A program made the position numbers and the translations under genes. Shown piece by piece: positions 1-23,260 of a DNA stretch of 64,000 nt. Source of the DNA: Girardinichthys multiradiatus (taxonomy: Eukaryota > Chordata > Actinopteri > Cyprinodontiformes > Goodeidae). Position 1 is the stretch's first letter. Each line of letters starts with the position of its first letter. The stretch lies in contig NC_061803.1 in the NCBI RefSeq assembly GCF_021462225.1, positions 37,966,174-38,030,173 of the forward strand, read 5' to 3'. Below the pieces are notes generated by a model. The model worked only from the letters and a program-made list of their open reading frames with translations, made no database searches and was not told the DNA's origin.

Positions 1-2680
1 ATTGTGCGTTCCCCCGTGTGGCTGACAGATCCATTGCTGCTCTCCCGAGTGCTTCCACCACCTGAGACTGACACGTTCCTCCCCATCCTGAAAGGGATGC
101 ATCTGTGAACACTGAGACGTGGCGAGGTCTGCTGAGGGAAACTCTTTCTGACAGGAACAGGGATTTCCCCAGTGGGCGAGGTCGGGCCCCACTGAAGGAG
201 GAACTGAGATCATCTGCCTTTTCTGGCGCACAAGTTCTATGCACAGGCGGTTTACCATCTCTGAAGGCGTATCATATGATGCAGACCCAGAAGAACAACC
301 GTGTGAGTCGCTGACATCATTCCCAGTAATCGCATAAGTGACAGAGCTGACACTACGCTGTGAGGTTTGACACGGAGGAGAAGCGCTGACAGCGCATCTG
401 CTCTCGGCTGTGAAAGTCAGAGTTGGGCTCTCATTGTGGCTGAGTTCACCTCAACCCCAGATAAACGATCATTCAGGATGTTGAAACAGAACTTTTTTGC
501 CAGTTTATGGAAAAACCTCAGGACTGTCAGAGATGAGAGGAAACTGCACCAGTTTCCTCTCTGGACTGGGCCAGAAAAACAGGTCATCCACATAAGAGTT
601 GCATCCCTGCTGTGCACAGCATTTGTAGCGCTGTCTCTACGCATGTGGAAAACATGCGCGGGAGGAGATAGTAACCGAACGCCAAGCAGTTGTATTAATA
701 TGGGGTCGCCTGAACTGCAGCCTGTAACCTCTGCTGATCAGTCTGTCCATCCATCTGTCCAGGGAGCATGCGCCAGTTTGGAGCTCCTGCCACCATTACT
801 GCCTCGGAACACATGGGGCCTCTGCTCGAAAAGGGCTACAGATTAGCCTCGGCAGGGAGTTTAGGCTCGGCCTCGTGGCTGGACTCCACCGGAAAAACGG
901 TGTGTTCTGAGCCGCCGCATCAGTGAGGCGCCATTTCAGAGGGTCTCCTGCCACACATCATCTGTGTTCACGCCCACTGACATTTGGGGAGAACAGGAGG
1001 GAGAAACTTAAAGGTTGGCTCTGCACGAGCAGCATGAGGTGCGCTCGTGGGCTCATGTCTGGGTTGGAGAGATGGAGAAGCAGAATGGGCTGCTTGGAAA
1101 ACCGTGAGATCATGGCGCCTGCTAAACGTCCGTTTAAAAGTACCCATCTCACCTTGTGTGGAGAAAGTTTGAGGAGATTACAGTAGGAACGCGAACTGGC
1201 TAAGTTGGTACTTTCAGGAACCTTGCTCTTAGGAAAAGTTAACGTTTTATTTCAAAACACTTAACATTTTACACACATCTTCCCAGGTGGGCAGAGTAGT
1301 TCAGGGAGCCACGACAGCAGCAGTGGATTGCCTCCGCTGGTGCCACTGAACCCAACGGTCTGGCCAGCGGCCATTGGTGTGGGAGGAGCGGGCTTCAGGC
1401 CGGAATGGAGCCCCATGCCTCCTGACTTGCTCCAGCTCATCATACAATGTCTGCAGCTGCTCCGGCACAAACTCCAGCAGCTTTCTTTTAAAACTTATTT
1501 TACAGAAGCGGAGAGATGGAGCCACATTTGACGCTGCAGCAGGTTCTGCCAAGCAGCAATGCAAGAGGAGCACACAGCTGAAATGCATAGAGGTTCAGGA
1601 TGGTATCGGCAAAGTTACAGAAGTCCTCTGCGTCTTCTGCCGGGAGATCCTAATTCTTGAGCCTTCTTAAGATGAGCGTAGGTGAGGAAAAAGATGCTGT
1701 TAGTCACTGCTGCAGCCTGACTGGCATACACACTGCTGGAAGCGATCAGTGAGCCTGGCTGCAATCTGAACTGTGGGGAAGAGGGGCACCGGCCATCGTC
1801 CGACGTACCGCGCCATCCTGTCCCTAAACACCATGGTCAGGTTGGGTTCCAGTGCAGGAACCGGAGGAAGCCCTGACCCGTGAGGGACCCTGCCCTCATG
1901 TTGGCGAGAAGGTGAAGACTGGCACCTTTAGCTGCAGGGGTACAGCCACCGCTCTCGACAGGTACAACGTTACTGCGGGGAAGCAGGGCCATACCGGGTC
2001 TCTTCGGCTGAGATATGCCGAGGCAATTTTCCCACCGTCTCATCCGTGGAAGCCGTCCTAGCAGCACAGGGACCGGGACGTCTTTAGCACTAGCTACTTT
2101 GCTATGATAGTGATGGGCGTGCTAACATACATGTCCATCACCAGAAGTGTGGTTGCTGACATCAGTATGCCCTGAGTGTGGGCTTCTGGTGCACTTACCT
2201 CAGTCCCTTCTTTCCGAGAAGGGGAGTAGGGGTGCTGGCAGTTCCCGCCTCAGCGACAAAGACCGAGACAGTGGCCAGACCGATCAAAGGCATCTAGCGC
2301 TATGTCTAACGGTAGCGGTCCGCTATGGGGATTCCCCTACTAGCGGAGAGAAGATAGAGAGCCTCCCTTGTTTCTCCTCAGGAGGGAGGCATCTGCTGGA
2401 AGGGCAGGTGGGCTGCGGGGATGGGGCCAGACCAGTGGTCAGGTCCGAGGCAGCCCTCACAGATGGTATGCAGAGTCATAGTCCATGATGTAGCCCGCCA
2501 TTCTTTTTACTTTTCATTTTCTAAAAATCAGTGCTCTTGCTGACACTGAAGAAAAAATGGGAGCTGATTGCCCGATTTCACTGTAATTTATACGGACCGG
2601 GATAAGGCCCACTGCGCGCGGAGGGATTAACCCACTAGCGAAAGCTTAAAGGGCGAAACCTATACGAAATAGAACTGCAC
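1..2680. other. Unassigned, GC-richer stretch; no gene supported
   Basis: Open frames occur on both strands (for example 367-846 +, 1301-1588 - and 2147-2488 +) but none shows a domain I recognise or a convincing chain of exons. The best candidate is on the - strand at 1770-1618, which follows a good acceptor (pyrimidine tract then CAG) and is described separately. No clear inverted repeats or LTRs were found. Confidence 0.4.
1618..1770 (-). pseudogene. Possible exon or decayed exon of an unrecognised gene
   Basis: On the - strand a pyrimidine-rich acceptor (ending CCCCACAG at 1778-1771) opens a 51-codon frame that reads like ordinary protein (Ser/Ala-rich, then SIFFLTYAHLKKAQELG) before a stop. 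About 12 codons before that stop a one-base frame change would open a second protein-like run, AEDAEDFCNFADTILNLY. A further - strand frame at 1496-1301 contains LLEFVPEQLQTLYDELEQV. Together these could be remains of one gene, or a live gene whose splicing I cannot resolve. I do not recognise the family, so no function is proposed. Confidence 0.25.
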
Positions 2681-2683
2681 CTC

Positions 2684-3340
2684 AGCGGACTGTCTGTAAA
2701 ACTCCTGAAATTTGCAGATGACACCACTGTTATTGGACTGGTCCAGGACAGTGACAGGACAGAGGCTGCATACAGACAGGACGTGGATCGGATGATACAC
2801 TGGTGTGGTCAGAACCACCTGGAACTTAACCCACTAGAGACTGTGAAAATGATGGTGGACTTTCGGAGAACACTTCCCCCATATACCCCCCTCACCATCT
2901 TCAACAACACTGTATCTACACACTTCCGGTTCCTAGGAACCACCATTTCTTGAAACCGGAGATGCTCTTCACACATAGACAGTGTTTGGAAGAAGGCCCA
3001 GCAGAGACCGTACTTCCTGAGGGAACTTAAGAAATACAACCTTCCACAGGAGCTGCTGGTCATCTTCTACACTGCCATCATTCAGTCTGTCCTGCTTTCG
3101 TCCATCTCAGTGTGGTTTGGCTCATCCACAACAGAACAGATCCAGACTGCAACAAACAGGTATATACAGGTCTAGGGTCAGGAAAAGGGCAGCTAAAATC
3201 TCTCCAGACCCCACACACCCTGCACACAAACTGTTTAGGCTTTTACCTTCAGGTGGCGCCACACAGCGCTTTATGCTAAAACCAGCCACCACACAGAAAG
3301 TTTCTGCCCCCAGGCTGTTTCTCTGATGAACCCTTGACAA
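2684..3340 (+). mobile_element. Rex1/CR1-like LINE remnant, reverse-transcriptase C-terminal part
   Basis: The + strand reads through the catalytic box FADDTTVIGL, then HWCGQNHLELN, a thumb-like FYTAIIQSVLLSSISVWFG and the tail HPAHKLFRLLPSGG. An in-frame stop after FRFLGTTIS (about 2952) and later frame changes show that it is dead. The HP.H.LF..LPSG motif also occurs in the LINE 3' end at 52945-53550, so the two are probably related families. The element lacks its endonuclease and fingers (5'-truncated). Confidence 0.75.
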
Positions 3341-3418
3341 TCAGAGTTCCAGAACAACACCATGCATACTTGGACTGATCTTACATTATATTCTATTGTA
3401 AAGTCAATTGTGTATATA

Positions 3419-3900
3419 CAGGGGTTGGACAATGAAACTGAAACACCTGTCATTTTAGTGTGGGAGGTTTCATGGCTAAATTGGACCAGCCTGGTAGCTA
3501 GTCTTCATTGATTGCACATTGCACCAGTAAGAGCAAAGTGTGAAGGTTCAATTAGCAGGGTAAGAGTACAGTTTTGCTCAAAATATTGAAATGCACACAA
3601 CATTATGGGTGACATACCAGAGTTCAATAGAGGACAAATTGTTGGTGAAGGAAAATCAGAACAAAGTAGTCATGGAAGATGCAAGCTGACCTGGGTTTAG
3701 AGGAGGCTAATGTTAGCTGCACAACCCAACCTGAAGACACCTGCAATTGCTGAAGTCTACATGGTGAAGTCTACAAGTCTACCATGCGATGCTGCTTTAT
3801 GGAGAACAGTTACCAAAAAGGTTCATGTTGTCTTCATTGATCATGTACTGACGGCTTTCATAGCAGGGTGAACAAATATCTAGCTTTAACGGAGGATGGG
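3419..3900 (+). mobile_element. Tc1/mariner-like DNA transposon remnant
   Basis: It begins with CAGGGGTTGGACAATGAAAC preceded by TA, a terminal-repeat sequence familiar from fish Tc1-like elements. The interior is decayed and no transposase frame survives. The right end is not sharply defined. Confidence 0.55.
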
Positions 3901-5718
3901 GACTTGGGCTATAATGGCATCTCCCTCACCAATGTCATCTCCTAAATGAATAAAACTTTTCTCCAGACTAGATTATAAATTTACCATCAACAGGTTGTAT
4001 TTTTTTTCTCTGCTTATTATTATTATTATTTACAACACATAGTAGTTCAATAGGGGCCTTTCTGACTAGAAACATCCTGAACAAGTGTGTGACTATGGGA
4101 AAAAGCAAAGGGAACTGTAACAGCAACATATTAGCATTTATTTGATGCTTGAAGGACCAAAATAGCATTGTGAGACTGAAGAGGAAGACAGAGTCAACAG
4201 AAGAGGAGACAGGCAGGATGGAAAGCGGAAATTTAGCTTCATTTTCCATTTACTTTTATTCAGGTATGCATCTTTTTATAACAAGCAGAGGGAAAAGAAA
4301 TGCGGTGACACAGAGGGGGCAGCATTGGTGAGCGCTCTATGCTTAGTTACTCATCTAAATGTGAACATCAGTGGTGATTTAAACACTGACCATTTCCAAC
4401 CTGTTTCAATGTTATTACATTCATTTTCCTTACTTGCTTATCCTTTAATAATTGACAAAGTCAAACCGAATCAGTTCAGTTCCGGCCACTCACTCAGTTT
4501 AGAACTTATTTGGTTGAAAAGTTGAATTCAGTTCAGTTTATTCAACCAGTTCTGTCGCTTCTGTTCGGTTCTGTTCTGCCCACTTCTTGAATTATTAGAA
4601 CATACTCATAATAACAGATTATTGTCAGAAAATGTATTCTGTTGAATAAAGTAAAAAATCTATATATGTATAATTTGTTTCTTTTAATTGGTGTGTAAAA
4701 TGTACAAACTGTGTCTTTAAATCAGAGGTACGTCCTGAACCAAGATGTCAGTATACAGTCCTAATTTATACCTGAGTATTGTTGCTGCACATATCTGCCT
4801 CTTTAGCACAGGTGTACCTAATAAAGTAGCCAGTGCATGTACTTTTTCATCTATTTTATCATTTCTATGCATGTATTTCACAAGGTTACTCTGAGTTATG
4901 GAGGCTTTCAGAACAGAAGAAATGTGGTCAGCATAGTAGGGGGCTTTTCGCTGGCTGAAGATCCCACAAGGTAAACAACAAGCCTCTCTCTCATCAGCTG
5001 ACAATGAAGAGTTTAAGGTACTGATTGGGTAACGGAGGTTTCTGTCACCTAATCAGCAAGACTGACTGCAGTGAATATAGTGTTAATGTCCTTGCCATCA
5101 TTAAATGCAGTATTTAAGGAAATGACAGTGAAAAATGCTGTGGTGCTTCTATATTCCATCTGTTGTGTGACATATGCAGTTCAAAACAGATGTTACTTCT
5201 GTACAAGAAGTCATAAAACCTTTCTAACATTAAATGGGACTAAGCTCTCTGGTTTTAGGTCGGTTAGAAGTAGCTAAATTATTTCTGTGTGCTTGAATAA
5301 TGAGAGACTATTACTTTCATTAAGTTCAGATGTCTCCATTCACTAAGGTTACTGTTTCTGTAAACAGCACAAGAAAGCCCTGATGATGATGTCATGACTT
5401 TGTAAACTTCTGATTGGGTAATTCACAATATCTGAGTTAAATGGAGCCCCTCCTGGGGATGTATTTTAAGGCAACACCTCAGACACTCTGCTTCCTTCTG
5501 TGAGATCATGGAAAAATCCAGAGAAATCTGCCCAGATATCAGGACCTCTATCAGTCTGGTTTATCCTTGGGTCCAATGTCCAGATACTTGGAGGTTCCAC
5601 GTTCATCTGCTCTAACACTTATACGCACGTATAAACAGCATAGGAATGTCCAGCTATCAGACAGTCATAATCCAGAGTGAAACTCAATATGGGCTAAAAG
5701 AGCACTCAGAGAGGAAGA
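3900..5718. other. AT-rich intergenic DNA without recognised features
   Basis: There are short scattered open frames (up to 95 codons) but no conserved motif, splice-linked exon chain or clear repeat ends. A few A- or T-runs and a short TTA-type microsatellite near 4015-4030 are present. Confidence 0.4.
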
Positions 5719-5720
5719 TA

Positions 5721-6621
5721 TGGGGTAAGAACGCTGTCAAAAACAATGTGTATGTAAAGATGGAAATGTGTGCATATTAGTCAATAGTTGTGCATAAGTA
5801 AAATCAAAAAGAGGTATTGTATATTTTCTCTATAAGAATACAAAATAAAATGTTACAGCTTCAAGAAAATACAAACACAAAGTTCAAGTTTACAGTTGTG
5901 GTTTATTCTTTATGAATACAATATGCTGTAACAGTTTATGAATACGATTTCTTTTCTTTGAGAATACGAATTTACAACAGCGACTTGGTGTCACGTGATC
6001 TCAGGCTCAGAATATAGTGGGTGGAGTTATACAATGATGTACAGTAGGTGGCAGTATGCACCTTTGAATTTGTTGCGAACCCAGCAGAAGAGCAGAAGAA
6101 GAAGCAGCAGCACTAGCGCCAAAAGAACGGACCAAGAAACTACGGTACAAAGCCAGGTAATGTTAAAAAGTTTATATATGTCTTAATGTCGTTAATATAT
6201 GCTCTTGGTCCGTCATCTTGGCACTAGTGCTGCTGCTTCTTCTTCTCTTCTTCTGCTGGCGGTTCGCAACAAATTCAGAGGTGCATAGTGCCATCTACTG
6301 TATATCATTGTATAACTCCACCCACAATATTCTGAGCCTGAGATCACGTGACACCAAGTCGCTGATGTAAATTCGTATTCTCAAAGAACAGAAATCGTAT
6401 TCACAAACTGTTATAGCATATTGTATTCATAAAGAATAAATCACAACTGTAAACTTGAACTTTTTGTTTGTAATTTCTTGAAGCTGTAACATTTTATTTT
6501 GTATTCTTATAGAGAAAATATACAATACCTCTTTTGGATTGTACTTATGCACAACTATTGACTAATATGCACACATTTCCATCTTTACATACACATTGTT
6601 TTTGACAGCGTTCTTACCCCA
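5721..6621. mobile_element. Large fold-back (palindromic) transposon with TA target duplication
   Basis: The two ends, TGGGGTAAGAACGCTGTC at 5721 and its reverse complement ending at 6621, are flanked by TA (5719-5720, 6622-6623). Pairing continues almost across the whole element: arms of about 400 bp meet near 6170. Both arms carry the GAAGAAGCAGCAGC tract, a TCACGTGA motif and the GTGGAGTTATACAATGAT block in opposite orientation. Internal stretches match with few differences, so the arms are young or kept alike by gene conversion. No transposase is encoded. The TA flanks suggest mobilisation by a mariner-type or other TA-targeting transposase (inference). Confidence 0.85.
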
Positions 6622-6623
6622 TA

Positions 6624-8447
6624 GGAAGAAGCCAGTACTCCAGATTACGGTTTGCAAATGGACTCAGAACCTCAATTTTGGACTCCGATGGTGTTTTGCC
6701 ATAAAGACCATCATTACATTTCGAGGAAAAAGGAGAAAGCTTGAAGCCTGAGAACACCATCCCAAGTATGATGTACGGAAGTGGCAGCGTCATGTTGTAT
6801 GCATATTGTGGTAATCCTGACCTAAAACAGCAGAAGTTTAGTCTGATTAAATGTGAGAAATGTTTTATCAGGACTATGCTGCAGTTTACCTGAGAGATGA
6901 ACACAACTTGGATCATGGTAGTAACGGATACACATCCATGCTGACTACTTTACTTCTAATGCAATGTGAACAAAACCAACACTTTATGTTTGCTGTCCTT
7001 GTGTCTCATCCTGTCCTGCAGGTTTAAGACAGTCCATTGCCTTCTGTATCCAGATACTCAGTGGTGTCCAAAGTTTAAATCTGGGCACAAAAACTGAATT
7101 TATGTCCTGCAGGAGTTGCCTCATGGTTGGATTAAGCAGCGCTCACCTGGAACCATCCCAGCACACAGGTGTCCAGAACATTTCTGGCTCCAAAAACATT
7201 ATAGCTCCTGAGCTTAAGTCATGTCTGTGAGGACATGATTGAACTGCAAAATGTGGTCCACATGGAAAGATGTTTGGTACATATTTGTTTGGCTAAATGT
7301 TACAGTAATTAATCACCTGATGTGTGTCTCCAATGCAAGCCTTTAACCAGCACCAGTGTTAACGAGGGGAAGCTGAAGACCCAAAGAAGGGACACTGAGG
7401 ATCCAGGTACTGGTTACGTTTGTCTCTGCTTTCTCAGCTTACAGCAACAACATGAGAAGATGCAAGTATACGCAAGATTATTTTTGCTTGGTCATGAATG
7501 CTTTGGAAAATAAATTATGAGTCATTAGGAACCATTAGGGTAACAAAGTCACCATTTAATTCTCTTTCTTGTGGTTTATTGACCCAATTTAGACTGTGGG
7601 TAACAGATCTGTTTTTTCAGCCAGAACTGACTGAACTATCAAATTCTGAGAAAATGTTCTGATCTGTAGATTCTTGTGCAGCCAGATCAGATGTTTTTCA
7701 TGTTGACTGGGGTTGGGATGTCTGATGTCTTTCTAGATGAGAAGAAATATCTATGAAATGATTCACACAGAGAACAATTTTAATGCAAAGAGCTGATTTG
7801 GCCAAATTCTCGCTTTATGGTAAACACCTTTCAGTATTTGAAGTTTTTAGTTGAATGAAATGATTTTGTTGATATGAAAATGAAGGTCATGTTTAGGGTA
7901 CTTTAATGAGTGAGTGAATGTGTTTCATACATTCACTAGAAATGAGATGTTATAAATGAGCTCACTGAACACTTTGAATCAATGCTTTTATAAACTCAGC
8001 CTAATATCTTTATCTTGTATATTTCTGCTCTTGTGTCTGCCTTCATGTTTACCAGCTGTTGTTTGATTTTACAATGTTGATGTAAAAATTTATGAATTAT
8101 GTTTTAAATTTGTGGCGCTCTGTCAGTTCAGTGTGTCGACATGTCTTTACAGCCAAGATATAAAATCTGCAACAAATGTTTTCAGTCCCTAAAAGATGAA
8201 ATGGGTCATACTGGTAATATGAACTTATCCTTGAATAGAGCTATGTTACAGTAGAACCCATACCTTTAGTCAGGTCTGACTCACTGCAACATGCATCTCA
8301 TCTAATGACAGGTGATTTTATCTTCCGTCTTCTATGTGTTGGGGTTCTATTGAAAGATTATTGTGAGTCATTATCTTACCTGCAGTCTTGGTATATTCTG
8401 TCAGAGAAACAAAAGTAGATTTCCTCCATCTTAAAACAATTTCTTCT
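6624..8447. other. Intergenic DNA, no gene supported
   Basis: Only short open frames without motifs are seen (for example 7322-7513 +). No splice-consistent exon chain or terminal repeats were found. Confidence 0.4.
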
Positions 8448-8730
8448 AGGGTGTTATCTTGTATTCTTCTTATTCTTTCTCTATTCTTTTCTCCTCTCCC
8501 TCTTTCCTTTTTGCCCCACCTCTCTCTTTCTTGCTTGTTTTTTTCTTCTCGTTTCCATCTCTGTGTCCATTGCATTTGAAATGATTCCAAAGCAGTTTCT
8601 AATAAAGTATTTTATATATATATATATATATCTCGAGCTGAGCATTAAAGCGTTAGCCGTAATGCTCCACTTGTGAAAGTAAATCTGTTGGGCTTCTTCT
8701 TGACACTCAGACAACAATTCTGAGCTACTC
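8448..8730 (+). repeat. Polypyrimidine interspersed repeat, copy A (uninterrupted)
   Basis: It starts with AGGGTGTTATCTTGTATTCT, followed by about 100 bp of almost pure C/T, then AATAAAGTATTTTATATA and a block ending in CACTCAGACAACAATTCTGAG. Copy B at 29419-30475 is closely similar but split by an insertion. It includes a short TA microsatellite (8612-8631). The family is not recognised; the AATAAAG...tail may be the 3' end of a retroelement. Confidence 0.7.
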
Positions 8731-11272
8731 TGCTAGACAGGACACATTAAAAAAACTATTTTAAAACTCAGTGAAAGCTAAAGTTGGTCAGTCTGAGCTT
8801 ATCAAACTTTAATTTTTGACAGTCTAAAACTTTTTTCTCTTTAAAGCTACCTGAAAATGGGTGAGTTAATCAGTTTTCTTGTTTTTTATTTGTAGTCGAT
8901 CAGGAAAGGAGAAAGTTTTCCAGTCAATGAATTCCTTTCCCATATCATGATGCAGATCTGACTGGTGACATTTCAGGGGTCACCTCTGACTTCTTTGATT
9001 CAGATGGAAAGATGTGGTAAACCTTTGCAAAAACAGGTACACCCCTCAAAGCTCTCTTCCGCTTCCCTTTTGGGAGGACGGGTTACAGTCAGATTGAGAA
9101 TCGCTGATTTAAACTCTTGTGATGTTTGCATTAGATGGGTTCTGACATAGACCTGTGGTTTAAAAGCTACTAAACACATTGATTTCAACTGCTACAGGTA
9201 AGATATTGGATGCTCATAATCTCCTAATAGAAACCTACTTTATAAAGTCTGAGCTATCCATTAAAGTTAGAACATGATGTGGAAGAAAAAGTATTCCTTG
9301 TCTGTCTGATCTTGGAGGCTGTTTAATTCTAAAAGTAACTTGAGGTTTAATAAACATGCCATCAGTGTAGGCCTGTCGCCATGAAGTTTTTCCTCTTCGA
9401 TGCATTATAAACCCTGTTACATACAGTGATGATCATCCTACAGATATGATTCTTTCTTCAGCCACTCTGCTAACAAAAACCACCATCTGTATTTCTACCT
9501 AGCAACAAGGCACCAGGCTACCTCTGCACAAAATACTAGAAGCCAAAATGATGTTTCCAACTGCGGGTCAGTGGGTGAAGATGTCATGTTCCTGTAAACT
9601 CTGCCTCTCATGTGTTACATGTGCTGTGGGAGAAATAATTAAAGCTTTCATCTTGAAGTCTGAATGACTCTTTAATATTGAAACATGCTGGATTTCTAGA
9701 AGGACATCCCATTTTTCTGGGTTCATGAAAGGTGATTTAGTGCTCCTGGATGAATCTGAGCAGAGTAGTGAAGGTGTGTTTGTGTGTTGACTTACTTCTG
9801 CAAACATTCTGCAGTATCAGGTTTATAAATCTAAAGATTACTGGAGATTTGAGAAATTTTGTTGGTCTGATTGGTTAGGAACGGGTTCCTAAAGTTCCTA
9901 ATAATAATCAAAAAGTAAATTTATTTCAGTAAATTAATTCCGAAACGGAAATGCATTCATTAAACACAGATTGATGAGGTTCAAGCTTTTAATTCTGTTT
10001 GTGTTGAAGACTCTAGAGAACCATCAAGATTAACAGAAGGTCTGACCTGGAAGAATGACAGGAAAAATTGAGTCATGGAATCAACCTGTAATTGGCAATT
10101 GGAAACTAATACTGGCAGCATGGCCTAAAGAGTGATTCTAACCTCCTTAAAGAAGCTCCATCAACACAGATTCCGGCAGAAGTTGATGGTGTTCTCAGTC
10201 AGCTTCTCTAAACATTGAAAGTTCAACAAATATCTGAATTTTATAAAAAAAAAAAAAAAAAGACATCCAGGTAGACCTTCAAAAACATCAGGACAGAAAA
10301 CCCAAAGCAATAAATAGGAACCAGTGATTAATAGTGAACAGTAACTGAAGGAAATAAGTTTAACATACAAACCAGGCAAACATTAGTAGACATAGCCACA
10401 AGAAAACAAGGTTCCAGTGGGTTAAATAGAAGCACTAGTGAACTGGGTGCTTCTATCCTTTGACAAACAGAGCCAGCGATTTGTAATGTGATCATTTTCC
10501 TGGTGTTGGCAGGACCATCAGCAGCAGCAGTTTGGATGAGCTGCAGTTCCCTGATAGATTTTTAATGGAAACCAGTAAAGACACCATTACAATAAAGCAT
10601 ACAGCAGTTTTTCTACATCCTGTTTGACATGGAACTATTTTGGCAACGTTTTTAATGTGCTAGTTGCTGATTTACTGACAGACTTAATGTAAAGGTCCGA
10701 GTCCATGATAACATCTAGGTTTTTGGCATGCTCTCTGGTTTAACTCCATGATGTCCAAGTTAGTTTTGATAGTTATGTATTTTAATGACCAAAACAATGC
10801 CGTCTTCTCTGCATTCCGTTGGAGGAAATTCTGACCAGTCCAGTCACAGATATTCTGGACACTTACTGTGTGGCAGAATCTCACTTGTTTGGATCGGCGA
10901 TTGTCCCTAAACACACCAGTGCAGTTACATGCGGTTGATCAGAGAGCCCATGGAGAACATCCAAACTCTGGTTTTGCAACGTTGACCTTCAGCAGCTCTG
11001 ATGTAACTTCAGTCACAGTGAGAGAGCAGTAGGTCTGACCTGGAAGAAAAACAGGATTTTACTCATTAACCTACACTTTCAGTTTTGGACCCCAGCAAGA
11101 CAAACCGTGCTGCTCTCCATGCCTCCCTGTGTGAGGTGAGTGCTAGCCCAGCGTCATCTTCGCGGGATCAGGGACGGGTCCACCGGAAACACGAAGTGGT
11201 ATTAAACTGCAGCTGGTCTGTATTGGGTCTGTTTGCAACTGATCGCAGCCGAACCCAACCAAATCTGTCAAT
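8731..11272. other. Region upstream of dcxr; no further gene supported
   Basis: It is AT-rich, with a 17-base A run near 10245. The last ~190 bp before the dcxr start (11085-11272) is GC-richer and repeat-free and probably contains the dcxr promoter and 5' UTR, but no TATA box or other decisive element is visible. Confidence 0.35.
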
Positions 11273-21458
<10,186 letters not shown>

Positions 21459-21546
21459 CCTCACAGAGGTCACATCAGCATGAGGTCTACCTGATCAGAG
21501 AAAGAGGAAGTCTCTTCTACCTCCCAAACATTCATCCTGTGTCCTA

Positions 21547-21552
21547 AATAAA
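21547..21552 (+). terminator. Polyadenylation signal of dcxr
   Basis: A canonical AATAAA hexamer lies 89 bp after the dcxr stop codon. No other AATAAA lies between the stop and this point, so it is the likely 3' end signal. The cleavage site itself cannot be read. Confidence 0.6.
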
Positions 21553-22079
21553 CCATTCATTCTCAATGTAGGATTATAGTTTCTTCTCTTTTGTGTGACG
21601 TTGAACACCAGGAAATTATATTCAAGACTTGCATGTAGATGCCAATAAAGCAGAATATCATAGAAACATTGTTTTCTGTGTAAACTTTAGAATTTATGAG
21701 ATGGTAAATTTTGGATTTTTTACCTTAGCCGTAAGCCAAAATCACAAAATGAACAGAAATAAAGGACTGAATATCACTGTGTGGAAGGGGCTGACATACA
21801 TTATGATTGATACTCTATTTAGATGCACCTGTAATGTGTTTTATTCAGTAGGCATGTACAAAACTTTACATAAACTATAAAATCAGGACAACATTCCCTC
21901 ATTTAGCAAAACATTTTGCTGCTGTAATTGGAAGCTATTTGTAAAAGAAACATGGTAAAATAAATATAAAATCTATATTTTTTCCCTGGCATAAAATGAT
22001 TAGCAAATGACAGTATAGTTGTCTCATGAGCTCAGGTGAAGCTGTGAAAGAGTCTCTAGGTCTAACAAGCAAATTGGTG
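21553..22079. other. AT-rich DNA downstream of dcxr
   Basis: No gene or clear repeat is seen. It is probably intergenic spacer between the convergent dcxr and rac3 genes. Confidence 0.4.
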
Positions 22080-23260
22080 TCGCCAATGCGAGGTTGTCAC
22101 TGCTGTGCATCAAAATGACCTCAGAAACAAGGACACTGTTGCTGCAACTATCCCAGCTAAAACTACATGTGTCTCAGATCATCAAGAACTTCAAGGGGAG
22201 AGGAGAGGTTGGAGTAAAGAACTGTTCACCACCTGGGATGAAGAATTCTGAAAACCAAGAGACTCTCCAGATCTGAAACCCACTGAGAACCTGTGGTCCG
22301 TTTTTTCAAAAGGTGAATGAACCAAAAAAAAAAAAAAAACTCGAATCAACACCCAGCACCAAGAAGATGGTGAATAGTGGGTCATCATCAGTCAGAATTT
22401 GACCCAGAAGTTGATAACTAGCATATCAGAGTGAACTGCAGAACTTCTGGAGAATAATCAAAGCCGGAAAAATTCACCTAGGCAGTTTTATTAATGCTTT
22501 ATTGTCATCCAGTACACCATAAAGATGTAAGATGTGAGAAATTCCTGAGATAAAGTCCAACTCAGCTGTTTTCTGGGTCAGGTAGACCCATTGGCCCATT
22601 CCACCTGACATAACTGGTGTAAATGGGTCAGGTTGGTAGGCTACGTTGCTCTCACACCTTCTCAGTACTGTCTATACATTTTCTGATGGAAAGAGAACCG
22701 AACCTTGTGACGGCCACTCCAGAACATTAACTTTGGTCAGTGATTTAGTCAGGCAAGGTCTTTTGTTTTAGTTCTAAGGTTTATTCGCACATTTCACAAC
22801 AAAACATGTCCGTCTTTGGGACATAGAATTCAACTCTTTCCTGATCGGTGAACCTTCAGGGATCTGGAAATTGGGCCCAAGGATGAATCAGACTGGTGGA
22901 TGTCCACACTTCTCTTCCTGATATCTAGGCTGATTTCTTTAGATATTTCTATGATGTCACACAAAGAAGGAGTGTGCTTGAGGTGTTGCCTGAAGATAAA
23001 TCCACAGGAGGGTCTCCATGTAACCCATAAATTGAGAATTAAAGAAGCTTGCAGCGCCATGACATCATCACCTGATTCCTACATTATTTAAAGGTACAGT
23101 AACCTTAGTTTATATAAACGTTTGACATTAAAGTACTAAAAACCTTCAGGCATCTCATTACTCTGGCATTTAGCAAATAGAAATAATTTAGGTAATTCTA
23201 ACTGACCTAAAACAGAAACAGTTTAGTTTGATTACATGTCAGAATGTGGACAATCAGATA
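22080..23260. mobile_element. Overlapping decayed Tc1-like remnants
   Basis: The + strand part (22080-22480) carries wording typical of a Tc1 transposase C-terminal region with NPTEN-like and KMVNSG-like pieces and a 17-base A run. The - strand part (about 22500-23260) shares the block GACGGCCACTCCAGAACA with the remnant at 20280 and has a terminal block (TTTAGGTAATTCTAACTGACC) also found at 51300-51320. Boundaries are approximate. Confidence 0.5.

Noticed and set aside
367..846. 159-codon + strand open frame near the left edge
   Set aside because: No domain, no conserved pattern, an overlapping - strand frame of similar quality, and no splice context. It is insufficient for a gene call.
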